Origin: an uncultured Kineothrix sp.
Lineage (GTDB): Bacteria > Bacillota > Clostridia > Lachnospirales > Lachnospiraceae
Direction of reading: 5' to 3'
Length of the DNA: 7,564 nucleotides
NCBI GenBank assembly: GCA_910587275.1
Contig: CAJUMD010000135.1
Coordinates: forward strand, 1 to 7,564
Both the position numbers and the translations under genes were made by a program. This document shows positions 1 through 6,296 of this stretch, piece after piece; positions within the stretch are counted from its first letter, which is position 1; every line of letters begins with the position of its first letter. A model generated the notes under the pieces. That model worked only from the letters and a program-made list of their open reading frames with translations. It was not told the origin of the DNA and did not search any database.

Positions 1-67
1 GGCGGCGAAACTCCTCACACGGTATTTCCCGTTCCGCGAAATACCGTGTTCGTCAAACAACGCCGCC
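1..67. repeat. Nested inverted repeat
   Basis: The inner stem is a perfect 12-bp match: ACACGGTATTTC at 17-28 pairs with GAAATACCGTGT at 38-49 around a nine-base loop (29-37). An outer 7-bp stem, GGCGGCG at 1-7 with CGCCGCC at 61-67, encloses it, with unpaired segments of 9 and 11 bases between the two stems. No T-run follows the inner hairpin, so it is not a simple intrinsic terminator on the + strand. The outer stem begins at the window's first base and may continue to the left. It could be part of a structured RNA or of a dispersed palindromic repeat. Confidence 0.7.
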
Positions 68-131
68 TAAAGCGGTCATAAACCGCCTTTGGGGAGCAAT
101 AAGAAATAGCGCCATTTTTTGAAACAGGTTT

Positions 132-195
132 GGAACAGCTACCTGCCGGGAAGCACAGGGCGGAGAGAACAAACCGGGCAGGAGGTTCCGCTCCG
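132..195. repeat. Alternative stem-forming segment
   Basis: GGAAC at 132-136 can pair with GTTCC at 185-189, and inside it CCTGCC at 142-147 can pair with GGCAGG at 177-182. A competing hairpin uses the same right arm: CGGAG (161-165) and GAAC (167-170) pair with GTTC (185-188) and CTCCG (191-195) across a 14-base loop. The second form is followed by a moderately T-rich run (199-210), so it could act as a weak terminator. Which form occurs, and on which strand it is transcribed, cannot be judged from the sequence alone. Confidence 0.4.
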
Positions 196-236
196 GGCTT
201 TTGTTGGTTATTAAAAAGAATCAAAAGAAGAAAGAG

Positions 237-270
237 ATAGCGGGTAGGAGGGATTCCGCTATTTTCTTTT
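237..270 (+). terminator. Probable Rho-independent terminator
   Basis: ATAGCGG at 237-243 pairs perfectly with CCGCTAT at 256-262 around a 12-base loop. The T-rich run TTTTCTTTT follows at 262-270, partly overlapping the end of the stem. The A/G-rich sequence just before the stem can extend the helix through A-T and G-T pairs. This is the usual layout of an intrinsic terminator for a + strand transcript entering from the left of the window. The A-rich 5' flank would become a U-rich tail on the other strand, so weak bidirectional termination is possible. It would separate upstream transcription from the promoter at 364-392. Confidence 0.55.
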
Positions 271-292
271 GTCAGGTATAAAAAATCCCTCC
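247..292 (+). other. Possible H-type pseudoknot or alternative hairpin
   Basis: The loop of the terminator-like hairpin contains GGAGGGATT (247-255). This is perfectly complementary over 9 bp to AATCCCTCC at 284-292, which lies beyond the hairpin's 3' arm. The two 7-bp and 9-bp pairings share no bases, so they can coexist as an H-type pseudoknot, or the second can form alone as a 9-bp hairpin. The seen facts are the complementarities; folding in vivo is an inference. Confidence 0.4.
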
Positions 293-363
293 CTTGCGTC
301 CGTCTCCAACACAACATTTCAGGCTGAACCGCTACTAAACCAAAAATAATTTCCCCCTAACCC

Positions 364-392
364 TTTAAAAAAAATCCGTTTTAGTGTATAGT
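364..392 (+). promoter_or_regulatory. Sigma-A type promoter for the downstream gene cluster
   Basis: TTTAAA at 364-369 (4 of 6 matches to the TTGACA consensus) is followed, after exactly 17 bases, by TATAGT at 387-392 (5 of 6 matches to TATAAT). The stretch around it is A/T-rich. Transcription would start near 399-401, giving a leader of about 50 bases before the ATG at 452. This placement argues against the ATG at 401 as translation start. It is the only good promoter I see before the polA cluster. Confidence 0.55.
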
Positions 393-451
393 ACATATGT
401 ATGACTATATTTGGAATCATTTCCCCAAAAGGGAAAATGCAGGGAGCCGCC

Positions 452-775
452 ATGGATTGTAAAGAAGCGAACAGGAAAATATCCGATTTTCTGGATCATG
501 AGTTAAACAGCAGGGAATTAAAAGGCTTCCTGGAACATGTAACCCATTGCAGGGACTGCAGGGAAGAACTGAGTATTCAGTTTTTGGTGCAGGAGGGTAT
601 GGCAAGGCTGGAGGACGGGAACACGTTTGATTTGCAGAAAGAGCTGAACAGACTGTTGGAGGAAGCGGAGCGGAAGATGCTTCTTTACCGGTGGCTGCGT
701 TATTTTGTATACGGTGTGGAGACTTTGGCAATTATAGCGATTATCACGATTATCGTTTTGGTAATTGTGCTTTAG
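452..775 (+). CDS. Anti-sigma-factor-like zinc-finger (zf-HC2) membrane protein
   Basis: A 108-residue protein. The N-terminal half carries the zinc-binding signature of anti-sigma factors: H29, C33 and C36 in an H-x3-C-x2-C arrangement, with a further cysteine at position 3. A charged linker rich in Glu and Arg follows (about 45-80), then one hydrophobic segment (about 86-108) that runs to the last residue. By family knowledge the zinc domain would bind a sigma factor at the inner face of the membrane; that partner role is inferred. The start at 452 was chosen because AGGGAG (441-446) lies 5 bases upstream; the ATG at 401 has no such site and coincides with the predicted transcription start. 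Oddities: there is no extracytoplasmic sensor domain after the membrane segment, and no sigma factor gene in the 450 bases before it. It lies 34 bases upstream of polA and probably shares its transcript. Confidence 0.75.
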   Translation: MDCKEANRKISDFLDHELNSRELKGFLEHVTHCRDCREELSIQFLVQEGMARLEDGNTFDLQKELNRLLEEAERKMLLYRWLRYFVYGVETLAIIAIITIIVLVIVL

Positions 776-809
776 GATGATTAGGAAAGCGACGGGCAGA
801 GAGCGGGAT

Positions 810-3458
810 ATGGGTAAAATAGTATTAATTGACGGGCACAGTATTTTGAACCGGGCGTTTTACGGGGTGCCGGATTTGAGCAATGCAGAGGGATTGCATA
901 CCAATGCGGTTTACGGTTTTTTGAATATCATGTTTAAGATTTTGGATGAGGAACAGCCCCAATACCTGGCGGTGGCGTTTGACGTACATGCGCCTACATT
1001 CCGGCATGAGATTTATAAAGAATATAAGGGGACAAGGAAACCGATGCCGGAGGAACTGCGGGAACAGGTTCCGGTGATGAAGGATGTGCTGCAGGCAATG
1101 GGGATACGGACCGTGGAGAAAGAGGGACTGGAGGCGGACGATATCCTCGGTACGCTGGCGAAGCGGTCGGAGAAGGAAGGCATGGAAGTGACGCTGATTT
1201 CCGGCGACCGCGATCTGCTGCAGATTGCCACGGACCGTATTAAAATCCGTATCCCAAAGACCAAAGGCGGCAGGACGGAAGTGGAGGACTATTATGCGGC
1301 GGATGTGTTGGAAAAGTACCGCGTTACCCCCGTCCAGTTTATCGACTTAAAAGCATTGATGGGGGATTCGGCGGACAATATCCCCGGCGTGCCGAAGGTA
1401 GGGGAGAAGACGGCGACGGAGCTGATGTTGCAGTTTGGCTCTTTGGATAACCTGTATGCCCATGTGGACGAAGTGGCGAAGAAGTCCGTGCGGGAATCGC
1501 TGGCGGCACACAAAGATTTGGCTGATTTAAGTAAGGTGCTGGCGACCATTAACATAAACGGGGAGTTCGGATTCTCCTATGAGGAAGCAAGGGTAGGGGA
1601 TTTTTATACCGAAGAAGCCTATAAGCTGTTTCAAAGGCTGGGTTTTAAAAACATGCTGGCGCGTTTCGGAAAGCATGGACAGCAGAACCGGCAGGCGGAG
1701 TATTTTAAGGAAATCACGGATTTTGCACAGGCGGAAGAAATCTTCGGGAAACTGGCAAAAGCCGGGGCAGGGGATACGGTGGCGTTTGATATCCTGGAAG
1801 ACGGCGGGAAAGAGGAAGATTTTGTGGGACTCGCGCTTGCATTCGGGGAGAAAGAAGTTTATTTCCTAAAGTCGCAAGGGTTCCTGACAAGGGAATACCT
1901 GACGGGAAAGCTGGCGGAGGCGGCAGGGAAGACATTCCTTGTGACGTTCGACATCAAAAAGAAATACAGGTACCTGAAAACGGAACATACGGAACGTTTG
2001 TTTGACATTCTGATTGCGGCATATTTGTTTAATCCGTTAAAAAGCGATTACACGCCGGAGGATATCGCCGCAGAATATTTGGAGTTGACGGTTCCGTCAA
2101 GAATACAGCGGTTCGGGAAAAGTACGTTTAAGAAAGCGGCGGAGGAAAACGGGAGGGAGCTTACGGAGTATGCCTGCTTCCTTGTTTACGTGGCATGGAC
2201 GGCGGCCCCCGTTTTGCGGAAAAAACTTTTGGAAACCGGAATGGAACGGCTGATGACGGAAATCGAAATGCCCCTGTCCCTGGTGCTTTATGATATGGAG
2301 CGGGAAGGGATTATGGTGAAGCCCGGTGAACTGAAGGATTACGGGGAAGCCTTAAACGGCAGGATTGCGGAACTGGAAGAAAGCATCCATCAAAAGGCGA
2401 GGCAGGACTTTAATATTAATTCCCCCAAGCAGCTCGGTGAGGTATTGTTTGAAAAAATGCAGCTTCCGGGCGGCAAGAAGACGAAAACCGGTTATTCCAC
2501 GGCGGCGGACGTGCTGGATAAACTGGCGCCGGAATATCCAATCGTGGCGGAAATACTGGAATACCGGGGCTTAACGAAATTAAAGTCCACATATGCGGAA
2601 GGATTGACGGCATATATCGGAGAAGACCAAAGGATACACAGTAATTTTAACCAGACGATTACTGCCACGGGGCGGATTAGTTCCACGGAGCCGAACTTAC
2701 AGAATATCCCCATGCGGATGGAATTGGGACGGTTAATCCGCAAAGTATTCGTACCGAAAGAAGGATTCGTGTTCACCGATGCGGACTATTCCCAGATTGA
2801 GTTAAGGGTACTCGCCCATATGTCGGGGGATGAACAGTTGATTGAGGCATATAAGATGGACGAGGACATACACCGGATTACGGCTTCCAAGGTGTTCCAT
2901 ACCCCTTTTGCGGAAGTGACGGATTTGCAGCGCAGGAACGCGAAAGCGGTGAATTTCGGTATCGTGTACGGCATCAGCTCCTTTGGATTGAGCCAGGACT
3001 TAAGTATTTCCAAAAAGGAAGCGGCGGAATATATCGAGCAGTATTTTGCCACCTATCCGGGAGTAAAGACGTTTTTGGACAGACAGGTGGAGGACGCGAA
3101 AAAGAACGGGTATGTGACGACCATGTTCGGGCGCAGGAGACCCATACCGGAACTTTCCTCCGGCAATTTCATGCAACGTTCCTTTGGGGAGCGGGTGGCG
3201 ATGAATTCCCCCATCCAGGGAACGGCGGCGGACATCATCAAGATTGCGATGATTAAAGTGTGGAAACGGCTAAAGGATGAAGGACTTCGTTCCAGGCTGA
3301 TTTTGCAGGTACACGATGAGCTGTTAATCGAAACGGCGAAAGAGGAAACGGAAGCTGTGGGAAGGATTTTGGAGACGGAGATGAAAGCGGCAGCGGACCT
3401 GGCGGTCACTTTGGAAATCGACATGCATACCGGAAACAACTGGTATGAGGCAAAATAA
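810..3458 (+). CDS. polA: DNA polymerase I (PolA), with degenerate 3'-5' exonuclease domain
   Basis: PolA fills gaps and removes RNA primers during lagging-strand synthesis and excision repair. The 882-residue protein has the full three-part layout. The 5'-3' exonuclease (about 1-290) shows D8, EADD (108-111), GDRD (132-135) and GDSADN (185-190) followed by a helix-hairpin-helix. The central domain (about 310-480) has the 3'-5' exonuclease fold but lacks its metal ligands: the DTE triad position reads D327-I-L, and the second motif has K385 where the catalytic Asp is expected. The polymerase domain is intact: motif A DYSQIE from D659, motif B with K712, F716 and Y720, and motif C QVHDE with H835, D836 and E837. 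The start at 810 gives the family's usual N-terminus (MGKIVLIDGHS). It has only a weak purine-rich site upstream; in-frame TTG 765 and ATG 777 are alternatives that would overlap or abut the previous gene. Loss of proofreading residues is also known in Bacillus and Thermus Pol I. Confidence 0.97.
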   Translation: MGKIVLIDGHSILNRAFYGVPDLSNAEGLHTNAVYGFLNIMFKILDEEQPQYLAVAFDVHAPTFRHEIYKEYKGTRKPMPEELREQVPVMKDVLQAMGIRTVEKEGLEADDILGTLAKRSEKEGMEVTLISGDRDLLQIATDRIKIRIPKTKGGRTEVEDYYAADVLEKYRVTPVQFIDLKALMGDSADNIPGVPKVGEKTATELMLQFGSLDNLYAHVDEVAKKSVRESLAAHKDLADLSKVLATININGEFGFSYEEARVGDFYTEEAYKLFQRLGFKNMLARFGKHGQQNRQAEYFKEITDFAQAEEIFGKLAKAGAGDTVAFDILEDGGKEEDFVGLALAFGEKEVYFLKSQGFLTREYLTGKLAEAAGKTFLVTFDIKKKYRYLKTEHTERLFDILIAAYLFNPLKSDYTPEDIAAEYLELTVPSRIQRFGKSTFKKAAEENGRELTEYACFLVYVAWTAAPVLRKKLLETGMERLMTEIEMPLSLVLYDMEREGIMVKPGELKDYGEALNGRIAELEESIHQKARQDFNINSPKQLGEVLFEKMQLPGGKKTKTGYSTAADVLDKLAPEYPIVAEILEYRGLTKLKSTYAEGLTAYIGEDQRIHSNFNQTITATGRISSTEPNLQNIPMRMELGRLIRKVFVPKEGFVFTDADYSQIELRVLAHMSGDEQLIEAYKMDEDIHRITASKVFHTPFAEVTDLQRRNAKAVNFGIVYGISSFGLSQDLSISKKEAAEYIEQYFATYPGVKTFLDRQVEDAKKNGYVTTMFGRRRPIPELSSGNFMQRSFGERVAMNSPIQGTAADIIKIAMIKVWKRLKDEGLRSRLILQVHDELLIETAKEETEAVGRILETEMKAAADLAVTLEIDMHTGNNWYEAK

Positions 3459-3469
3459 GGGGTGGTACC

Positions 3470-4066
3470 ATGAGGGTCATCGGTTTTACGGGAGGCGTGG
3501 GAAGCGGCAAAACCCGGGTGCTGTCCTATATCGGGGAAAAATACCGCTGCCGCATCATTCTTGCGGATGAGGTGGCGCATAAAGTAAAGGAGCCGGGGCA
3601 GGCATGTTATCATGCTCTGCTGGGGCTTATGGGGGAGGGAATCCTTGCGCCGGACGGTCGGATTGACCGGGCGGCGATGGCGGAACGGATTTTCTCTGAC
3701 CGTGTGCTGTTAGAGAAGGTGAACGGGCTGATTCATCCGGCGGTGAAAGACTATATTCTGTCCGCCATAGCCGAAGGACGCAGGGAAGGGACGCTTGATT
3801 TTCTTTTTATCGAGGCGGCGCTTCTGATAGAAGGCGGGTATGAAAGCATTGTGGACGAACTATGGTATATTTACGCGCCGGAACCGGTGCGGCGGGAGCG
3901 GCTGAAGGCGTCCCGCGCATACAGCGAGGAAAAAATAACGGGAATTTTGGAAAAACAGCTTTCGGAGGAGGAATACCGCAGGCATTGCAGGGTGGTTATT
4001 GACAACGGGGGAAGTCTTGCGGATACATACCGGCAGATTGATGGGAAATTGGAGGAATACCTGTGA
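3470..4066 (+). CDS. coaE: Dephospho-CoA kinase (CoaE)
   Basis: CoaE phosphorylates the 3'-hydroxyl of the ribose in dephospho-CoA with ATP, the last step of coenzyme A synthesis, in the cytosol. The 198-residue protein is of normal length. It opens with the Walker A loop GGVGSGKT (residues 8-15), followed by the substrate-side ADEVAH segment (D33, H37), a conserved HP motif in the middle (the family's NxxxHP region), the IEAALLIE strand that matches the family's VPLLxE segment, an Arg-rich lid (RRERLKASR), and the late VIDN motif that contacts the base. The Shine-Dalgarno AAGGGG (3457-3462) overlaps the polA stop codon and lies 7 bases before the ATG, so translation is probably linked to polA. 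The gap to polA is 11 bases, and the end overlaps the next gene by 4 bases. Confidence 0.96.
   Translation: MRVIGFTGGVGSGKTRVLSYIGEKYRCRIILADEVAHKVKEPGQACYHALLGLMGEGILAPDGRIDRAAMAERIFSDRVLLEKVNGLIHPAVKDYILSAIAEGRREGTLDFLFIEAALLIEGGYESIVDELWYIYAPEPVRRERLKASRAYSEEKITGILEKQLSEEEYRRHCRVVIDNGGSLADTYRQIDGKLEEYL
4051..4066 (+). promoter_or_regulatory. Strong RBS and GTGA stop/start overlap
   Basis: GGAGG at 4051-4055, inside the end of coaE, sits 7 bases upstream of a GTG start at 4063. The GTG shares four bases with the coaE stop (GTGA). This decides the start of the FtsA-like gene and indicates translational coupling of the two genes. Confidence 0.75.
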
Positions 4067-6261
4067 CAGAGGGACAGAATCTTTCAGGACAAAAATTTTC
4101 AGGGCAAAAACTTTCGGGTCAAATGGTTTTCGGACTGGACATCGGGACCCGCAGCATCGTGGGGACGGTAGGCTATAAGGATAAAAGCGGCGACCGTTTT
4201 TACGTGGTGGCGCAAAGGGTGAAGGAGCATGAAACCCGTGCCATGCTGGACGGGCAGATTCACGATATCCATAAGGTGGCAGTGACCATACGCCAGGTAA
4301 AGGAAGAACTGGAAGCGGCGGTGGGGATACCCCTGGCGGATGTCTGCATCGCGGCGGCGGGGCGTGTACTGCGCACGGTGAATGTTTCGGTGGAAAATGA
4401 ATACGGCAGCGACAGGGAAATTACGCAGGAGGATATCTATGAGCTGACGACTATGGGGGTGGAGCGTGCCTATGAGCAGTTCCAGACGCAGGACAGTGAT
4501 ACGGACATGAAATTCTACTGCGTGGGTTATTCCGTGGTACATTATTATATCAACCGCTACCCCATGTCCAACCCGGAAGGACATAAGGCGCGGGTGATGG
4601 GGGCGGATATGATTGCCACGTTTTTGCCCGATGATGTGGTGGACGGACTGTATAAGGCGGTGGAGCTTGCGGGACTCCATGTGGCGAACATGACGTTAGA
4701 GCCCATTGCGGCGATACAGGTGGCGATTCCGGAGATGTACCGGATGTTGAACATCGCCCTGGTGGATGTGGGGGCCGGGACTTCGGATATCTCCATTACC
4801 AAAGACGGCAGCGTGACGGCATTCGGCATGATTCCCATTGCGGGGGATGCGCTGACGGAAACCATTGCCCAACACTGCCTGGTGGATTTCGGTACGGCGG
4901 AGAAAATCAAACGGGAAGCGGCGGCCGGCGGGGAAATAGCCTATAAGGATATTATGGGACTGTCCCAAACCATTTCCAAGGAGGAGCTTTTGGAAGTGGT
5001 GGACCCGGTTATCCAGTCCATGGCGGTACAGGTTTCCGATAAAATCAAGGAGTTAAACGGCGGGAAAGCGGTCAGCGCCGTTTTTGTGGTAGGAGGCGGC
5101 GGGAAACTGGAAGGTTATACCGACCGGCTGGCGCAGGAACTTGGGATTCAGAAAGAGCGTGTGGCGGTGCGTGGGGAAGAAGTGATGCAGTCCGTGGAAT
5201 TTTTGGAAGACAATGTGGTGAAGGATTCGCTGCTTGTTACCCCCATCGGTATCTGCTTAAGTTATTATGAACAGAGCAACAACTTTATTTTCGCATTCTT
5301 TAACGAGCAGCGGGTGAAACTGTTTGACAACAGTATGCTGGCAGTGGTGGATGCGGCGATGCAGGCGGAATTTCCGAACGAAGGGCTGTTCCCGCGCCGT
5401 GGGAGGGAACTGAACTTTACGGTAAACGGCAAGGCGCGGATTGTCAGGGGGCAGTTGGGAGAGACGGCGCAAATCCGCGTCAACGGCAGAGAAGCGGACA
5501 TCCATACCCCCATCCACAACGGGGACAAAATCGAGGTGACGCCCTCCACCGCAGGGGAAGCTGCGGCAATGGAGCTTGGGGACCTGCCGGAGTTTGGCAG
5601 CATTATCAGCGTGACGGTGAACGAAAAGAGGGTGGATTTGCCGAAGTTTGCCAGCGTCAACGGACAACTGCAGTCACGGTATTATGATATTAAGGAAAAT
5701 GATGCCATTGAGCTGCTTAATTACTATACGGTACGGCAGATCGCGGACTTCATGGATGTACTGGTGGATAAGAACCTGCATGTATACGTAAACAACAAAC
5801 AGGCGCAGATGGATACTTATGTTTACGAAAATTTCTCCGTGGAATGGACGATGAAGCCGCCGGAACTTCCCGGCGGAAATATTCCGTTTGGCAAAAATGC
5901 GGATGCCTTGCGGACGGATGAGGATATCGGGGAATGGGATTCCTATGCCAAAGAGGACTGGGAGGAAACCGGAGGACAGCCTGAAATCGGGCAGATTCCG
6001 GATACGGCAGGCATATTTCCCGGACAGGCAGCGGCAGAACCGTTAAAGCCCCCCACGGCATTGGCGGTTATTGTCAACGGCAAGCCCATAGCGATGACAG
6101 GCAAACCTGCGTATGTCTTTGTGGATGTGTTTGACTATATTGATTTTGATTTGTCCAAGCTGCACGGTTCCAGTGTGGTGACGCTGTTAAACGGCAGGCA
6201 GGCACAGTATATGGAGACATTAAGCAACGGGGATAAGATAGAAATTTACTGGAAGAAGTAA
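4063..6261 (+). CDS. FtsA-like cell division ATPase with long C-terminal extension
   Basis: A 732-residue actin-fold protein of the FtsA/PilM group, which in bacteria links FtsZ or pilus machinery to the membrane. The phosphate-1 loop is GLDIGT (24-29), the inserted 1C-type subdomain follows (about 85-165), phosphate-2 is VDVGAGTSD (234-242), and the adenosine loop is GGGGK (344-348), so ATP binding is likely retained. FtsA proteins are usually about 420 residues; here the core ends near 445. Beyond it lie three related beta-rich modules (about 449-497, 515-595, 667-732) with VNGK-like and NGDKIE-like signatures, the last two separated by an acidic, Pro/Gly-rich linker (596-666). The C-terminus is a beta-like EIYWKK, not the amphipathic membrane helix of canonical FtsA. 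The N-terminal 22 residues hold an SGQK repeat. A division role is inferred from the core only; it may be a specialised paralogue. Confidence 0.85.
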   Translation: MTEGQNLSGQKFSGQKLSGQMVFGLDIGTRSIVGTVGYKDKSGDRFYVVAQRVKEHETRAMLDGQIHDIHKVAVTIRQVKEELEAAVGIPLADVCIAAAGRVLRTVNVSVENEYGSDREITQEDIYELTTMGVERAYEQFQTQDSDTDMKFYCVGYSVVHYYINRYPMSNPEGHKARVMGADMIATFLPDDVVDGLYKAVELAGLHVANMTLEPIAAIQVAIPEMYRMLNIALVDVGAGTSDISITKDGSVTAFGMIPIAGDALTETIAQHCLVDFGTAEKIKREAAAGGEIAYKDIMGLSQTISKEELLEVVDPVIQSMAVQVSDKIKELNGGKAVSAVFVVGGGGKLEGYTDRLAQELGIQKERVAVRGEEVMQSVEFLEDNVVKDSLLVTPIGICLSYYEQSNNFIFAFFNEQRVKLFDNSMLAVVDAAMQAEFPNEGLFPRRGRELNFTVNGKARIVRGQLGETAQIRVNGREADIHTPIHNGDKIEVTPSTAGEAAAMELGDLPEFGSIISVTVNEKRVDLPKFASVNGQLQSRYYDIKENDAIELLNYYTVRQIADFMDVLVDKNLHVYVNNKQAQMDTYVYENFSVEWTMKPPELPGGNIPFGKNADALRTDEDIGEWDSYAKEDWEETGGQPEIGQIPDTAGIFPGQAAAEPLKPPTALAVIVNGKPIAMTGKPAYVFVDVFDYIDFDLSKLHGSSVVTLLNGRQAQYMETLSNGDKIEIYWKK
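4081..4125 (+). repeat. Three in-frame 15-bp tandem repeats
   Basis: Three consecutive 15-base units (4081-4095, 4096-4110, 4111-4125) begin CTTTCAGGAC, TTTTCAGGGC and CTTTCGGGTC and encode LSGQK, FSGQK and LSGQM. The first two differ at two positions; the third is more diverged. They sit between the GTG start and the first conserved strand of the FtsA-like core, so a change in unit number would alter only the N-terminal tail and keep the frame. Confidence 0.85.
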
Positions 6262-6296
6262 AGAAAAGTAAAGAGTGGAAGGGTAGGAATATTGTT

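Larger units (their letters stand above)
1..350. other. Gene-free, inverted-repeat-rich intergenic region
   Basis: No convincing coding sequence lies here. The only long open frame is on the minus strand (317 down to 15, 100 codons); its start has no Shine-Dalgarno sequence and its product matches no family I recognise. What the stretch does hold is dense self-complementarity: a nested inverted repeat at 1-67, a small hairpin at 69-90 (GCGGT/ACCGC with a five-base loop), a two-part stem at 132-189, and a terminator-like hairpin at 237-270. This suggests either the structured 3' end of a transcript entering from the left, a non-coding RNA, or a dispersed intergenic repeat. The sequence does not tell these apart. 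It does not match the conserved cores I know for RNase P RNA, tmRNA, SRP RNA or T-box leaders. Confidence 0.6.

Noticed and set aside
15..317. Minus-strand open frame of 100 codons in the upstream region
   Set aside because: It has no ribosome binding site, covers several inverted repeats, has a composition driven by the repeats, and resembles no family I recognise. I treat it as a chance frame through structured non-coding DNA.
401..451. Upstream ATG at 401 as the start of the zf-HC2 protein, perhaps on a leaderless mRNA
   Set aside because: It coincides with the predicted transcription start and has no Shine-Dalgarno sequence, whereas the ATG at 452 has AGGGAG at good spacing and begins the protein just before the conserved Cys. 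A leaderless start cannot be fully excluded.
3459..3468. GGGTGGTACC, similar to the T-box core of tRNA-sensing leaders
   Set aside because: It lies in the 11-base gap between polA and coaE, serves as part of the coaE ribosome binding site, and has no leader, specifier stem or terminator around it.
3053..3613. Minus-strand open frame of 186 codons
   Set aside because: It lies across the conserved end of polA and the start of coaE, both with clear catalytic motifs on the + strand, so it is a shadow frame. The same holds for the 193-codon minus frame at 4099-4680.
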